NCBI RefSeq assembly: GCF_001679785.1
Contig: NZ_CP016286.1
Coordinates: 4,024,001-4,088,000 of the forward strand
Direction of reading: 5' to 3'
DNA length: 64,000 nucleotides
DNA from: Rhizobium leguminosarum
Lineage (GTDB): Bacteria; Pseudomonadota; Alphaproteobacteria; Rhizobiales; Rhizobiaceae
Below the pieces are notes generated by a model, which saw only the letters and a list, made by a program, of their open reading frames with translations, was not told where the DNA came from and did no database searches. Below, piece by piece: positions 9,712 to 19,884 of the stretch. The first letter of the stretch is position 1. The number at the start of each line of letters is the position of its first letter. Made by a program: the position numbers and the translations under genes.

Positions 9712-10977
9712 TTATGTGTTCATCGATTCGAAGAAGTCGGAATTGTTCTTCGTCTGCTTGAGCTTGTCGATCAGGAATTCGACCGCATCGGTCGTGCCCA
9801 TCGGCGCCAGGATACGGCGGAGCACGAAGATCTTCTGCAGATCCTGGCGCGGAACCAGAAGGTCCTCCTTACGCGTGCCGGACTTCAGGATGTCCATTGC
9901 CGGGAAGATGCGCTTATCGGCGACCTTGCGATCGAGGACGATTTCCGAGTTGCCGGTACCCTTGAATTCTTCGAAGATCACTTCGTCCATGCGGCTGCCA
10001 GTATCGATCAGCGCCGTCGCGATGATCGTCAAAGAGCCGCCTTCCTCGATGTTACGCGCCGCGCCGAAGAAGCGCTTCGGCCGCTGCAGAGCGTTGGCGT
10101 CCACACCGCCGGTCAGGACCTTGCCTGACGAGGGAACGACCGTGTTATAGGCACGGCCCAAGCGCGTGATCGAATCGAGCAGGATGACAACGTCGCGTCC
10201 GTGCTCGACCAGGCGCTTGGCCTTCTCGATGACCATCTCGGCCACCTGCACGTGACGCACGGCCGGTTCGTCGAAGGTCGAGGAGATTACCTCGCCGCGA
10301 ACCGAACGCTGCATGTCGGTCACTTCTTCGGGGCGTTCATCGATCAGCAGGACGATCAGATAGCACTCCGGATGGTTGGCAGTGATCGAATGCGCGATGT
10401 TCTGCAACAACACGGTTTTGCCGGTACGCGGCGGTGCGACGATCAATCCACGCTGGCCCTTGCCGAGCGGCGCCACCAGGTCGATCACACGTGGCGACAG
10501 ATCCTTGGTGGTGGGAATATCGAGTTCCATCTTGAAGCGCTCGTTCGGATAGAGCGGCGTCAGATTGTCGAAATGAACCTTGTGACGGATCTGTTCCGGA
10601 TCGTCGAAATTGATGGTGTTGACCTTGAGCAGCGCGAAGTAGCGCTCGCCTTCCTTCGGCCCACGGATCGGGCCCTCGACCGTATCGCCGGTTTTCAGCG
10701 AGAAACGGCGGATCTGCGACGGGGAGATATAAATATCGTCCGGGCCCGGCAGGTAGTTCGCATTGGGCGACCGCAGGAAGCCGAAACCGTCCTGCAGCAC
10801 TTCGACGACGCCTTCGCCGATGATCTCAACATCCTGGCTGGCAAGCATCTTGAGGATCGCAAACATCAGCTCTTGCTTGCGCATCGTGCTTGCATTCTCG
10901 ACCTCGAGCGATTCGGCAAATGCCAGCAGATCCGTCGGGGATTTACTCTTAAGTTCCTGAAGCTTCATTTCAGCCAT
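9712..10977 (-). CDS. rho: Transcription termination factor Rho
   Basis: Rho is a hexameric RNA helicase that ends transcription at unstructured C-rich RNA. The 421-residue protein has the N-terminal RNA-binding OSB fold ([23 protein letters not shown], about residues 63-85, partly shown here as key residues FGFLRS and YLPGPDD). Walker A is APPRTGKT at 181-188 and the secondary-site lid is near [14 protein letters not shown]. The leader between hemJ and this gene is about 200 bases, long enough for the Rho autoregulation known elsewhere, but I see no specific signal. A clear hairpin terminator follows the gene. Confidence 0.97.
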   Translation of the reverse strand: MAEMKLQELKSKSPTDLLAFAESLEVENASTMRKQELMFAILKMLASQDVEIIGEGVVEVLQDGFGFLRSPNANYLPGPDDIYISPSQIRRFSLKTGDTVEGPIRGPKEGERYFALLKVNTINFDDPEQIRHKVHFDNLTPLYPNERFKMELDIPTTKDLSPRVIDLVAPLGKGQRGLIVAPPRTGKTVLLQNIAHSITANHPECYLIVLLIDERPEEVTDMQRSVRGEVISSTFDEPAVRHVQVAEMVIEKAKRLVEHGRDVVILLDSITRLGRAYNTVVPSSGKVLTGGVDANALQRPKRFFGAARNIEEGGSLTIIATALIDTGSRMDEVIFEEFKGTGNSEIVLDRKVADKRIFPAMDILKSGTRKEDLLVPRQDLQKIFVLRRILAPMGTTDAVEFLIDKLKQTKNNSDFFESMNT

Positions 10978-11174
10978 GAAGTGACCAATACTCTTTTTAA
11001 TTTCAAAGGGGAAAGGCGATGTTGGGTCGTATTCGGTACCGCGAAAGGGCTCGCAGACGACTGAACTCTACACACATGCCACGTAGATGAGATGCGCGGA
11101 AAATAGCGACTCGCAATCGCTGCCGCAAGAGGGCTGCTTAAAATGAAGCAAATTTAACCTGAGGACGATTTTCC

Positions 11175-11717
11175 TCAGAACGGCTTCACCACGACGAGGA
11201 TGACGATCAGGATCATCAGCACTGTCGGGGCCTCGTTCATGAACCGCCAATAACGCGCCGAGCGGCGATTTTCATCCCGCTCGAACGCTCCGACGGCGCG
11301 GCTGAAGAACATATGAACAGCGGTCAGCAATACAACGAGACCGATCTTGGCTTGCAGCCAGCCGCCCTGGAATCCATAAACCGACCAGGCGAGATAGAGG
11401 CCGAAAATCCACGTCAGCATCATCGCCGGCGTCATGATGATTCGAAGCAGCCGGCGCTCCATCACCTTGAAGGTTTCCGACTGCACCGAGCCGGGCTCCG
11501 CATCGGTGTGATAGATGAACAGCCGAGGCATGTAGAACAGCCCAGCCATCCAGGAAATGACTGCGATGATATGTAGCGCCTTGATCCAGAGGTAGAGATT
11601 ATCGGGGTTCCAGGCAAAAAGCCCGACCGCCATCAGCGCAAAGAAGGCCAGCGCAAAATGAGCCCGGCGCCGGGCGTAGGCGCCAGATCTCCGATCGGTT
11701 TGATTTTCCATCGTCAC
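11175..11717 (-). CDS. hemJ: Protoporphyrinogen IX oxidase HemJ
   Basis: HemJ is an inner-membrane haem protein that oxidises protoporphyrinogen IX to protoporphyrin IX in many Gram-negative bacteria that lack HemG or HemY. The 180-residue product has about five membrane helices. The conserved segment [20 protein letters not shown] contains the family histidine, and [12 protein letters not shown] follows. Its start overlaps the hemE stop by four bases (ATGA), which supports a shared operon in haem synthesis. Confidence 0.92.
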   Translation of the reverse strand: MTMENQTDRRSGAYARRRAHFALAFFALMAVGLFAWNPDNLYLWIKALHIIAVISWMAGLFYMPRLFIYHTDAEPGSVQSETFKVMERRLLRIIMTPAMMLTWIFGLYLAWSVYGFQGGWLQAKIGLVVLLTAVHMFFSRAVGAFERDENRRSARYWRFMNEAPTVLMILIVILVVVKPF

Positions 11718-12745
11718 GCCCCGCCTCGCACGCGATCCACCAGCAGACGCACATGCTCTGGGTCGGCCTGCGGTGTAATACCGTGACCGAGATTGAAGAT
11801 CAGCGGACCATTGCCGAGATGCTGCAGAATATCATCGATGCCTTCCTCCAGCGCCCGGCCGCCGGCAACGACACGCATCGGATCGAGGTTGCCCTGAACC
11901 GGTCCATCCTTTTGAAGTTCGGCCGCAAAGGCCAGCGGGACCGACCAGTCGAGGCCGATCGCATCAGCACCCGTCTTCTGGCGATAGGTTTTCAGCTGGT
12001 AGCCGGCGCCCTTGGCAAAGGCGATGATGCGAGCATGTGGCCGTTGTGATTTGACCGAAGCGATCATCCGCGCAACCGGCTTGATCGCGAACGCCTCGAA
12101 CTCCTTCTCGCCGAGAACACCTGCCCAGGAATCGAAGATCTGCACTGCATCGGCGCCAGCATCGATCTGGGCGACGAGATAATCGGCCGATACGTCGGCA
12201 AGCAGCATCAGCAGATGCTCGAAAGCGCGGGCATGCTTGTAGGCGAAGAGACGGGCAGGGGCCTGATCCGGCGTGCCGTGACCGGCGATCATGTATGTCG
12301 CAACCGTCCACGGCGCGCCGCAGAAACCGAGCAGCGTCGTCTCCGCTGGCAACTCTTCACGCAGCCGCCGTACCGTTTCCAGAACCGGCCTGAGATAATC
12401 GACAACCTCTTCGCCGTTCAAACTGCCGATCCCGGCTTCATCGATCGGATCCATCTCCGGGCCATGGCCCTGCGTGAACCGGACATTTCGCTTCATTGCG
12501 TCTGGAATGACCAGGATATCGGAAAACAGAATGGCCGCATCGAAGCCATAGCGGCGGATCGGCTGCAATGTCACTTCGACGGCGTGCTCAGGCGTGTAGC
12601 AGAGATCGAGAAAACTCCCTGCCTTTGCCCGAGTCTCCCGATATTCCGGAAGATAACGTCCAGCCTGTCTCATCAGCCAGAGAGGAGGAGGGGAGAGGCT
12701 TTCGCCACTCAAAACCCTCATGATCTTTCGCCGCGTATCGCTCAA
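11714..12745 (-). CDS. hemE: Uroporphyrinogen decarboxylase
   Basis: HemE removes the four acetate carboxyls of uroporphyrinogen III to give coproporphyrinogen III. The 343-residue protein carries the signature [14 protein letters not shown] (about residues 24-37) and the GFCGAPWT segment near 145. In alphaproteobacteria hemE marks one side of the chromosomal origin, and the AT-rich, DnaA-box-bearing gap begins directly upstream of this start codon. It is translationally coupled to hemJ. Confidence 0.97.
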   Translation of the reverse strand: MSDTRRKIMRVLSGESLSPPPLWLMRQAGRYLPEYRETRAKAGSFLDLCYTPEHAVEVTLQPIRRYGFDAAILFSDILVIPDAMKRNVRFTQGHGPEMDPIDEAGIGSLNGEEVVDYLRPVLETVRRLREELPAETTLLGFCGAPWTVATYMIAGHGTPDQAPARLFAYKHARAFEHLLMLLADVSADYLVAQIDAGADAVQIFDSWAGVLGEKEFEAFAIKPVARMIASVKSQRPHARIIAFAKGAGYQLKTYRQKTGADAIGLDWSVPLAFAAELQKDGPVQGNLDPMRVVAGGRALEEGIDDILQHLGNGPLIFNLGHGITPQADPEHVRLLVDRVRGGA

Positions 12746-13146
12746 GCGCTTCTTCCCTATAAAAAAACAAAGATCTTTTAAAAGGTTTCTATTTCTTAGA
12801 GTCGGTGACTATCAAGGATTAAAATCCATCCACCGCCGATGCCATTTGTCGCGCGGCTGCAAAAGAACATTGGAAAGATTTGTCGATCTCGTCCGAATTT
12901 CGGGGAGAAGCTGAATCCGAAAATGATTCCAAATCCTTCCAGCTCGGCGATTTTTCTCATAACTGTGGATAGGCTGTGGACGAGCATTCAAGAAGCCTAG
13001 CCCTTCCCCATCGTCCACAGGGCCAATCGAAACCGATCCGCAGAATCCGAAATGTGGACAAGGAGGCATGTTTTCCCTTGCCGGAGACTGCCTCGCCGCC
13101 GTAGCTCTGTTTCATCCAGTCTTTTCAACAGGCAGCGGAAAATAGC
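12746..13146. other. oriC: Putative chromosomal replication origin (oriC)
   Basis: This 401-base gap between divergent hemE and ppsR has no convincing gene. The hemE-proximal part (about 12750-12835) is AT-rich, with runs such as TATAAAAAAACAAAG and CTTTTAAAAGG, suitable for unwinding. The right half carries four DnaA-box-like sites at 12964, 12975, 13011 and 13053. In Caulobacter, Rickettsia and Sinorhizobium the origin lies next to hemE, which is established knowledge. The nearby parAB genes and parS sites agree. That it functions as the origin is inferred. Confidence 0.85.
12964..13061. promoter_or_regulatory. Cluster of four DnaA-box-like sites
   Basis: Compared with TTATCCACA or its complement TGTGGATAA, the sites are TGTGGATAG (12964-12972, 8 of 9), TGTGGACGA (12975-12983, 7 of 9), TCGTCCACA (13011-13019, 7 of 9, other orientation) and TGTGGACAA (13053-13061, 8 of 9). 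Four such matches within 100 bases of non-coding DNA are unlikely by chance. Confidence 0.75.
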
Positions 13147-13968
13147 GTGGAGAACAGAACGAACTTCTTTCATCTGCATCTGATTTCTGACTCAACGGGA
13201 GAGACTCTGATCTCCGCCGGGCGCGCCGCGTCGGCACAGTTCAGATCGGCGCAGCCGATCGAACATGTTTATCCGCTGATCCGCAATCGCAAGCAGCTGC
13301 TGCCGGTTCTGCAGGCGATCGATGACGCCCCCGGCATCGTGCTCTACACCATTGTCGACCGGGAGCTTGCGAGCCTGATCGATGAACGCTGCATCGAGAT
13401 GGGCGTCGCCTCGGTGAATGTGCTGGAGCCGGTGATGAATGCCTTCCAGATCTATCTCGGCGCCCCGTCTCGCCGTCGTGTCGGGGCCCAGCATGTCATG
13501 AATGCCGGCTACTTCGCGCGCATCGAAGCGCTGAATTTCACCATGGATCACGATGACGGCCAGATGCCCGACGATTACAACGATGCCGATGTCGTGATCA
13601 TCGGCATCAGCCGTACGTCGAAAACACCGACCAGCATCTATCTCGCCAACCGAGGCATCAAGACGGCGAACATTCCAATCGTCTATGGCGTGCCATTGCC
13701 CGAGAGCCTCTTCGTGGCGAGCAAACCGCTGATCGTCTGCCTGATCGCCACCACCGACCGTATTTCCCAGGTGCGGGAAAATCGTGTGCTCGGGGTGACG
13801 CAGGGTTTCGATCGCGAACACTACACCGATCGCGCCGCGATTTCGGAGGAGCTGAAATATGCCCGCTCTCTCTGCGCCCGCCACAACTGGCCGCTGATCG
13901 ACGTTACCCGTCGCTCAATCGAGGAAACAGCCGCGGCAATCGTTGCCCTGCGGCCGAAGCTGCGCTAA
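13147..13968 (+). CDS. ppsR: PEP synthase / PPDK regulatory kinase-phosphorylase (DUF299)
   Basis: Members of this family switch phosphoenolpyruvate synthase or pyruvate phosphate dikinase off and on by ADP-dependent phosphorylation and Pi-dependent dephosphorylation. The 273-residue product starts at GTG with [20 protein letters not shown] and has the nucleotide-binding loop GISRTSKT at residues 153-160, typical of the family. Its place next to hemE and the origin matches the conserved gene called RP001 in Rickettsia. Which of the two target enzymes it controls cannot be told from this window. Confidence 0.92.
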   Translation: MENRTNFFHLHLISDSTGETLISAGRAASAQFRSAQPIEHVYPLIRNRKQLLPVLQAIDDAPGIVLYTIVDRELASLIDERCIEMGVASVNVLEPVMNAFQIYLGAPSRRRVGAQHVMNAGYFARIEALNFTMDHDDGQMPDDYNDADVVIIGISRTSKTPTSIYLANRGIKTANIPIVYGVPLPESLFVASKPLIVCLIATTDRISQVRENRVLGVTQGFDREHYTDRAAISEELKYARSLCARHNWPLIDVTRRSIEETAAAIVALRPKLR

Positions 13969-14004
13969 GCGCTGACGAAAAGCCGGCACGCCGAGGAACC
14001 ACCC

Positions 14005-14604
14005 ATGACGCCGAAACTCATCCTTGCATCGTCGAGCTCCTTTCGCCGGATGCTGATGGAAAATGCCGGTCTATCCTTCGAGGCGCATGCCGCAAGGATC
14101 GATGAACGGGCCGTTGAAGCGCCGCTGGAAAAAGCCGGCGCTAAGCCTGATGCCGTGGCCCTCGTCCTGGCCAGGGCCAAGGCCGAGGAAGTCAGCAGCC
14201 GTTTTCCGAAAAGCCTGGTCATCGGTTCGGATCAAACGATGTCGCTCGGCGACAACGTCTTCCATAAGCCGAAGGACCTGGCCGACGCGGCTAGCCATCT
14301 TCAGGCTCTTTCCGGGGTAACTCACCGATTGAACAGCGCCGTCGCGATCGTCAGCGATGGCGTGGTCTTGTGGGAACATCTCGCCCATGCCGAACTGACG
14401 ATGCGGCCGCTAACGGCGGAGTTCATCGACAGGCATCTGGCCCGGGTTGGCGAGCGGGCGCTTTCCAGCGTCGGCGCCTATCAATTGGAGGGGGAGGGCA
14501 TCCAGCTCTTCGAAAAGATCGCGGGTGATTATTTCACCATTCTCGGCCTGCCGATGCTGCCGCTCTTAAAAGAATTGCGAGAACTCGGAGCGATCGATGG
14601 GTGA
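14005..14604 (+). CDS. Maf-family nucleoside triphosphate pyrophosphatase
   Basis: Maf proteins hydrolyse non-canonical or canonical nucleoside triphosphates and have been linked to septum arrest. The 199-residue protein opens with [19 protein letters not shown], the family's signature loop, and has the conserved VIGSDQT and KPKD segments. It overlaps aroE by eight bases (ATGGGTGA), and maf-aroE-coaE-dnaQ form one likely operon. Substrate class (YhdE-like or YceF-like) cannot be set with confidence. Confidence 0.9.
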   Translation: MTPKLILASSSSFRRMLMENAGLSFEAHAARIDERAVEAPLEKAGAKPDAVALVLARAKAEEVSSRFPKSLVIGSDQTMSLGDNVFHKPKDLADAASHLQALSGVTHRLNSAVAIVSDGVVLWEHLAHAELTMRPLTAEFIDRHLARVGERALSSVGAYQLEGEGIQLFEKIAGDYFTILGLPMLPLLKELRELGAIDG

Positions 14605-15454
14605 TTCACGTGAAACATTGGGGCCGAAAGCATTTGTCACGGGCTTTCCCATCAAGCATTCGCGCTCGCCATTGATCCACGGATATTGGTTGAAGACGCT
14701 CGGCCTGCCAGGCAGCTACCGCGCTCATGAAGTGGCACCCGAGGCCTTTGCCGATTTCATTCACTCGTTGAAGGATGGCAGTTCCGGTTTTACCGGAGGC
14801 AATGTCACCATTCCTCACAAGGAATTGGCATTCCGGCTCGCCGACAAGCCGGACGCGCTATCGCGCGAACTCGGCGCCGCGAACACACTCTGGCGGGAGG
14901 ATGGCGCCCTGCATGCGACGAATACCGACGGTCGCGGCTTCATCGCCAATCTCGACGAACGCCATCCGGGCTGGGACCGGCATTCCACGGCCGTCGTCTT
15001 TGGCGCCGGCGGCGCCAGCCGGGCGATCATCCAGGCGGTCCGTGATCGCGGTTTCAAGGAGATCCACGTCGTCAACCGCACCGTCGAACGCGCGCATGAG
15101 CTCGCGGATCGTTTTGGCCCGCGTGTCCAGGCCCATCCGGCCGGGGCGCTTGCCGAAGTCATGAAAGGCGCCGGCCTCTTCATCAATACCACCTCGCTCG
15201 GCATGGACGGTGAGCCGGCGCCGCAACTCGATTTCTCGCCCCTTGCAGCCGATGCCGTCGTCACCGATATCGTCTACGTGCCCTTGAAGACGCCGATCCT
15301 GGCCCAAGCGGAAGAGCAAGGATTTCCCATCGTCGATGGTCTCGGCATGCTCTTGCACCAGGCCGTGCCCGGATTCGAGAAATGGTTCGGCCAGCGCCCC
15401 ATCGTCGACGCTGCGCTGCGCGCGCTCATCATAGCGGATATGGAAGCACACTGA
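14597..15454 (+). CDS. aroE: Shikimate dehydrogenase
   Basis: AroE reduces 3-dehydroshikimate to shikimate with NADPH in aromatic amino acid synthesis. The 285-residue protein has the substrate-binding segment [12 protein letters not shown] near residue 20, the NVTIPHKE motif with the catalytic lysine near 73, and the GAGGASRAI nucleotide-binding loop near 137. The start ATG lies in the overlap with maf. Codons 2-7 contain a parS-like site, so the N-terminus SRET may reflect DNA constraint. Confidence 0.96.
   Translation: MGDSRETLGPKAFVTGFPIKHSRSPLIHGYWLKTLGLPGSYRAHEVAPEAFADFIHSLKDGSSGFTGGNVTIPHKELAFRLADKPDALSRELGAANTLWREDGALHATNTDGRGFIANLDERHPGWDRHSTAVVFGAGGASRAIIQAVRDRGFKEIHVVNRTVERAHELADRFGPRVQAHPAGALAEVMKGAGLFINTTSLGMDGEPAPQLDFSPLAADAVVTDIVYVPLKTPILAQAEEQGFPIVDGLGMLLHQAVPGFEKWFGQRPIVDAALRALIIADMEAH
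14602..14617. promoter_or_regulatory. parS-like site (15 of 16)
   Basis: TGATTCACGTGAAACA differs from the parS consensus at one base. It sits across the end of maf and the first codons of aroE, about 1.5 kb to the right of the putative origin, while the other sites lie to the left. Confidence 0.85.
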
Positions 15455-16065
15455 TGCTGAAGATCGGCCTCACCGGCTCCATCGGAATGGGAAAATCGAC
15501 AGCGGCAAAGCTCTTCGCCGACGCCGGAATCCCGGTGAATGATTCGGATGCCGTGGTCCACGATCTCTATGCCGGTGAGGCTGCACCCCTGGTGAATGCC
15601 GCTTTCCCCGGCACGATGAAGGATGGAGCAGTCGACCGGCGTGAACTCGGCCGCCAGCTCGCTCTTGATCCTGACGGCTTCAAACGCCTGGAAGCGATCG
15701 TCCATCCGCTGGTTAGCAAACGCGAGGCGGAATTTCTGAAGCGACAACGCGCCGCCGGCGCCGACATGGTATTGCTCGATATTCCATTACTTTTCGAAAC
15801 CGGCGCCGAGGCGAGAGTGGACGTCGTCGTCGTCGTCAGCACTGATCCACAGATTCAGCGCCAAAGGGTGCTTGCGCGCGAAGGCATGACCGAGGAAAAG
15901 TTCGACATGATTCTCTCACGCCAGACGCCGGACACGGAAAAACGGCGGCGGGCCGATTATCTGATCGACACCAGTCACAGTATCGCGACGACGAGGGGAC
16001 GGGTGTTCGAGATCGTCGCCGACCTGAAAACGCGGATTGCCAAGGGAGATTTCCGGAATGCGTGA
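15454..16065 (+). CDS. coaE: Dephospho-CoA kinase
   Basis: CoaE phosphorylates the ribose of dephospho-CoA, the last step of coenzyme A synthesis. The ATG at 15454 shares one base with the aroE stop (TGATG) and gives 203 residues, the normal length. The P-loop GSIGMGKSTA is at residues 8-17. LLDIPLLFETG near 105 is the conserved CoA-binding region. It overlaps dnaQ by eight bases. Confidence 0.95.
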   Translation: MLKIGLTGSIGMGKSTAAKLFADAGIPVNDSDAVVHDLYAGEAAPLVNAAFPGTMKDGAVDRRELGRQLALDPDGFKRLEAIVHPLVSKREAEFLKRQRAAGADMVLLDIPLLFETGAEARVDVVVVVSTDPQIQRQRVLAREGMTEEKFDMILSRQTPDTEKRRRADYLIDTSHSIATTRGRVFEIVADLKTRIAKGDFRNA

Positions 16066-16780
16066 GATCATCTTCGATACGGAAACCACCGGCCTCGACA
16101 ACCGCGCCGACCGCATCATCGAAATCGGCGGCATTGAGCTCTTCAACCATTTCCCCACGGGCAACACGATCCATATCTTCATCAATCCTGGAGATCAGAA
16201 GGTTCATCCGGATGCGCTCGCGGTGCACGGCATCACCGATGAATTCCTGAAGGACAAACAGCCTTTCGCGGAGGTTGCCGAACAAATCCTCACCTTCTTC
16301 GGCGATGCGAAGTGGATTGCCCATAACGCCACCTTCGATATGGGCTTCATCAACGCAGAATTCGCGCGGATCGGTTTGCCGCCAATCCTGCCGGAACGGG
16401 TGCTCGACACGCTGTCGATGGCGCGGCGCAAACATCCGATGGGGCCGAATTCGCTCGATGCGCTTTGCCGGCGCTACGGCATCGATAATTCGCACCGCAC
16501 CAAACACGGCGCGCTGCTCGACTCCGAACTGCTTGCCGAAGTCTATATCGAGATGATCGGCGGCAGACAGGCAGCCCTCGGGCTCGGCATGGTCGGCAAA
16601 TCCAACCACGCAGCTCGCGGTGACACGGGGATGGAAGACGACGTGGTGATTGCCGCCGTGCTCGAGCGGCCCCGGCCGCTCGCCCCGCGCCTCAGCCAAA
16701 CCGAGGAGCAGGCGCATGAGGCGCTCGTCGCCAAGCTCGGTGAAAAAAGCGTCTGGGCGAAATACGCCAATCTCGATTAA
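16058..16780 (+). CDS. dnaQ: DNA polymerase III epsilon subunit (proofreading 3'-5' exonuclease)
   Basis: DnaQ is the proofreading subunit of the replicative polymerase. The ATG at 16058 gives 240 residues. Exo I is IIFDTETTGLD with acidic residues D7 and E9. Exo II is HNATFDMGF near residue 95, and Exo III is HGALLDSELLAEVY near 151. It is the last gene of the ppsR-side cluster and ends just before the hairpin of the converging secB gene. Confidence 0.95.
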   Translation: MREIIFDTETTGLDNRADRIIEIGGIELFNHFPTGNTIHIFINPGDQKVHPDALAVHGITDEFLKDKQPFAEVAEQILTFFGDAKWIAHNATFDMGFINAEFARIGLPPILPERVLDTLSMARRKHPMGPNSLDALCRRYGIDNSHRTKHGALLDSELLAEVYIEMIGGRQAALGLGMVGKSNHAARGDTGMEDDVVIAAVLERPRPLAPRLSQTEEQAHEALVAKLGEKSVWAKYANLD

Positions 16781-16790
16781 ACCGTCCTAA

Positions 16791-16820
16791 ATTGAAAATG
16801 CCCGGGACCAGCCCGGGCAT
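16791..16820 (-). terminator. Terminator after secB
   Basis: A perfect nine-base stem (ATGCCCGGG with CCCGGGCAT, five-base loop) at 16798-16820 is followed on the minus strand by TTTTCAATTT. It lies between the convergent dnaQ and secB genes and may also slow readthrough from dnaQ. Confidence 0.8.
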
Positions 16821-16846
16821 CCGCATCTCAGACAAGAAAGAGCCGG

Positions 16847-17329
16847 TCAGTTCGGAACGGCCTGAACCTTGGCGCGGGCCTGTTCTTCGGCAACGCGCTG
16901 AGCGAACATCTGCGTGAAGTCGATCGGGTCGATCATCAGTGGCGGGAAACCGCCGTTGCGGGTGACGTCGGCGATGATCTGACGAGCGAAGGGGAAGAGC
17001 ATGCGCGGGCACTCGATGAAGAGAACCGGCAGCATGTGTTCCTGCGGGAAACCGGCAACGCGGAAAACGCCGCCATAGGTGAGTTCGGCATGGAAAACCG
17101 TCTTGTCGCCGTCCTTGGCTTCGGCATTCAGCGACAGCACGACATCGAAATCCGTATCGGAAAGCGGGTTGGCGTTGACGTTCACATTGATGTTGATCGT
17201 CGGCGCCTTGTCGCGGGCCTGCAGCGAACGCGGCGCACCGGGATTTTCGAAGGACAGATCCTTGGTATATTGCGCAAGGATCGAAAGGGTGGGGTTGGCC
17301 GCACCGTTGCTGTTGTTATCGTCTGCCAT
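16847..17329 (-). CDS. secB: Protein-export chaperone SecB
   Basis: SecB is a tetrameric cytoplasmic chaperone that keeps preproteins unfolded and hands them to SecA. The chosen ATG gives 160 residues beginning [18 protein letters not shown]; a longer reading from 17374 has no family support. Conserved features are [14 protein letters not shown] near residue 22 and [10 protein letters not shown] near 85. The C-terminus is rich in alanine and glutamine. It stands alone on the minus strand between dnaQ and fxsA. Confidence 0.95.
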   Translation of the reverse strand: MADDNNSNGAANPTLSILAQYTKDLSFENPGAPRSLQARDKAPTININVNVNANPLSDTDFDVVLSLNAEAKDGDKTVFHAELTYGGVFRVAGFPQEHMLPVLFIECPRMLFPFARQIIADVTRNGGFPPLMIDPIDFTQMFAQRVAEEQARAKVQAVPN

Positions 17330-17430
17330 TGGCTTTTCCTCGAGGGGCATGGGAATGGTGCCGCCATCTAACATTTCAGGGAAGGGCTTACAACCCTGGG
17401 CGCTTGGCTCGGTTGATCAGCCGCAGTGCC

Positions 17431-17946
17431 TCAATCGCTAAGATGCTTGCCGGACCACGGCGAGTTGCGATCCGGCTCCCTATGATAGTCCTCCTCGTCG
17501 AGATCGACCACCTTCGAGTTCGGCTTGCGGTCGCGGAAATCGGATTGCGGACCGGAGGAAGAGCCGCCCTTGGCATTGACGACGACGAAGCGTTTGGCGA
17601 TCGCCCGCCAGACGAGATCGCGCACCGGCGGAATGAGAATGAGGATCGCGATGATATCCGTGAGGAAGCCGGGAATGATCAGGAGCAGCGAGGCGATAAC
17701 GTTCATCGCCGGCCGCAGCAGGTCGCGGCCCGGCATCATCCCATTTCGTCCTTCGCTCGACATGCGGCGCAAAATACCGATGCCCTGCCGGCGCAGCAGA
17801 ACCACGCCGAGAACGAAACCCAGCATGACGAGAACAAGCGTCAGCCACAATCCGATAGCCTGGCCGACGACGACGAAACCGGCAATTTCGGCGAACGGCA
17901 GCAGCAGAATGAAGGCCGGCAGGATCGAAAAACGCATGTCCGTCAT
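17431..17946 (-). CDS. fxsA: FxsA-family membrane protein
   Basis: The 171-residue protein is a small inner-membrane protein of the FxsA family; E. coli FxsA affects exclusion of phage T7 by the F plasmid, and its basic role is unclear. There are hydrophobic segments near residues 8-27, 30-50 and 83-110, with the family motif LLIIPGFLTDIIAILILIPP in the last. The C-terminal 50 residues are polar and probably cytoplasmic. The neighbours (secB, timA) suggest an envelope theme, but I draw no firm function. Confidence 0.85.
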   Translation of the reverse strand: MTDMRFSILPAFILLLPFAEIAGFVVVGQAIGLWLTLVLVMLGFVLGVVLLRRQGIGILRRMSSEGRNGMMPGRDLLRPAMNVIASLLLIIPGFLTDIIAILILIPPVRDLVWRAIAKRFVVVNAKGGSSSGPQSDFRDRKPNSKVVDLDEEDYHREPDRNSPWSGKHLSD

Positions 17947-18068
17947 GTCCCGGGCTCGCCGGTCTCCTCTTGGCGCCGGCGAAGATGCCAGCCATCATTT
18001 GAATCATCTGTATAGGCAGACTATATGGGAGTACAAATCAGAGATGTTAACGGCGGCTGCGATACGAT

Positions 18069-18773
18069 ATGAGTTCGAACGACTTCATCACATTATTTTT
18101 CCTGGTAGCGGCTGTGCTGATTTTCTTTCAGCTCCGCTCCGTGCTCGGGCGCCGTACAGGAAATGAGAAGCCGCCGCGCGATCTCTATACACCGCGGGAT
18201 GCTGCTCCGGCCGAAGCCGCCGATGCCGGCAAGGTCGTGACGCTGCCGCGGCGCGATGCGACGACGGAGGATGAAGATCGCTTCGCCGCCATCGATGCTT
18301 TCGCGGCGCCCGGAACGCCGCTCAACGAATCGCTGCGTGCGCTGAACAAGGCCGACCCCGCCTTCAGCCCGAAGGAGTTTCTGAACGGCGCCCGCATGGC
18401 TTACGAGATGATCGTCATCGCCTATGCCGATGGCGACCGGAAAACGCTGAAGAACTTGCTGTCGCGCGAAGTCTATGACGGCTTCGATGCGGCGATCGGC
18501 GAGCGCGAAGCTCGGGGCGAGAAGGTGAAGTCCACTTTCGTCGGCATCGATAAGGCCGAAATCACCCATGCGGAGACGAAGGGCAGCGAAGCGCAGATCA
18601 CCGTGCGCATCGCCAGCCAGCTGATATCGGCCACCTACGACAAGGCGGATGTGCTGATCGAAGGCGACGCCGAAAACGTCGCCGAGGTCAACGACGTCTG
18701 GACCTTTGCTCGCGACACCCGCTCGCGCGATCCGAACTGGAAACTCGTGGCGACCGAATCGGAACATGAGTGA
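18069..18773 (+). CDS. timA: Tim44/TimA-family membrane-anchored adaptor
   Basis: The 234-residue protein has a single N-terminal membrane helix (about residues 6-22, ITLFFLVAAVLIFFQL), a polar linker, and a C-terminal Tim44-like domain from about residue 95 (FSPKEFLNGARMAYEMIV). Alphaproteobacterial members are proposed relatives of mitochondrial Tim44, though their bacterial role is not settled. The stop overlaps the mltA start by eight bases (ATGAGTGA), so the two are probably translated together. Confidence 0.85.
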   Translation: MSSNDFITLFFLVAAVLIFFQLRSVLGRRTGNEKPPRDLYTPRDAAPAEAADAGKVVTLPRRDATTEDEDRFAAIDAFAAPGTPLNESLRALNKADPAFSPKEFLNGARMAYEMIVIAYADGDRKTLKNLLSREVYDGFDAAIGEREARGEKVKSTFVGIDKAEITHAETKGSEAQITVRIASQLISATYDKADVLIEGDAENVAEVNDVWTFARDTRSRDPNWKLVATESEHE

Positions 18774-19884
18774 CCACGCATCGGACTTCGTCCTGCAGGC
18801 CATAAGCTTCGACACTCTGGAAGGCTGGAAGGATGATGATCCCTCCGGCCTTTTTGAAGTCATGCGAAGCTGCCGGCGGCAGATCACCGATGTCAAACCG
18901 TACCGCACCGGATCGCTGGGCCTGAGCTCGGAAGACCTCCTTCCGCTTCTCGCCGCCGCCGAAGAATTCACGCCGTCATCTCCGGAATCGGCGCGCGCCT
19001 TTTTCGAGACGCACTGCCGGCCCTTTCTGATTCGCCGCAAGGACGGCAATTCCGGTTTCGTCACCGCCTTCTACGAACCTGATATCGACGTGTCGGATCG
19101 GCCGGACGAAATTTTCCGTTTTCCTTTCTACCGGCGTCCGGACGATCTGATCGATCTCGACGACGCCAATCGGCCCGCCGGGCTCGACAAGGCCTATGCT
19201 TTCGGGCGTCTGCATGGGGGACACGTCACTGCCTATCCGGACCGCCGCGCCATCGATCAGGGATTTCTCGAGGGCCGCGGCCTCGAAATCGCCTGGGCGA
19301 AGTCGAAGGTCGATGTCTTCTTCGTGCATGTGCAAGGTGCTGCCCGCCTACGCTATGAGGATGGTCGTATCGGCCGCATCACCTATGCGGCGAAGGCCGG
19401 CCATGCTTTCTCGGCGATCGGCAAGCTGCTGATCGAGCGCGGCGAGATCGATCGGGCCGAGATTTCGATGCAGGCGATCCGGGCCTGGCTGGCGCGCAAT
19501 CCCGAGCGCGTCGATGAAGTGTTATGGCATAACCGCTCTTATATTTTTTTCCGTGATGCACCGGTTGCCGATCCGCAGGCAGGTCCGATCGCGGCCGCCA
19601 AGGTGCCGCTTCTCGCTGGGCGCGCGCTTGCGGTCGACCGGATGATCCATACCTTCGGCTTTCCCTTTTTCATTCGCGCCGACAGCCTCACCCATCTCGA
19701 CCAGGGCCGGCCGTTCCGCAGGCTGATGCTGGCGCTCGATACCGGTTCGGCGATCGTCGGGCCGGCGCGGGGTGATATCTTTACCGGTTCGGGGGATATC
19801 GCCGGGGAAAGTGCCGGCACCGTCCGCAACGAGGCCGATTTCGTCATCCTCATTACCAATGCCGCCGCTGGACGATTCGACTGA
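18766..19884 (+). CDS. mltA: MltA-family lytic murein transglycosylase, no visible export signal
   Basis: MltA enzymes cleave peptidoglycan glycan strands to 1,6-anhydro ends. The 372-residue protein has the MltA barrel (GRLHGGHVTAYPDR, HVQGAARLRYEDG) and the C-terminal 3D domain ending LALDTGSAIVGPARGDIF with catalytic aspartates. Unlike E. coli MltA, the start MSDHASDFVLQAISFD shows no signal peptide or lipobox, and the in-frame sequence upstream (from 18706) adds none. Either export uses another route, or the start lies elsewhere. It shares one base with the next gene. Confidence 0.9.
   Translation: MSDHASDFVLQAISFDTLEGWKDDDPSGLFEVMRSCRRQITDVKPYRTGSLGLSSEDLLPLLAAAEEFTPSSPESARAFFETHCRPFLIRRKDGNSGFVTAFYEPDIDVSDRPDEIFRFPFYRRPDDLIDLDDANRPAGLDKAYAFGRLHGGHVTAYPDRRAIDQGFLEGRGLEIAWAKSKVDVFFVHVQGAARLRYEDGRIGRITYAAKAGHAFSAIGKLLIERGEIDRAEISMQAIRAWLARNPERVDEVLWHNRSYIFFRDAPVADPQAGPIAAAKVPLLAGRALAVDRMIHTFGFPFFIRADSLTHLDQGRPFRRLMLALDTGSAIVGPARGDIFTGSGDIAGESAGTVRNEADFVILITNAAAGRFD

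Noticed and set aside
12812..13179. Short open frames inside the hemE-ppsR gap
   Set aside because: No conserved sequence or good start, and they lie over DnaA-box-like sites in the proposed origin.
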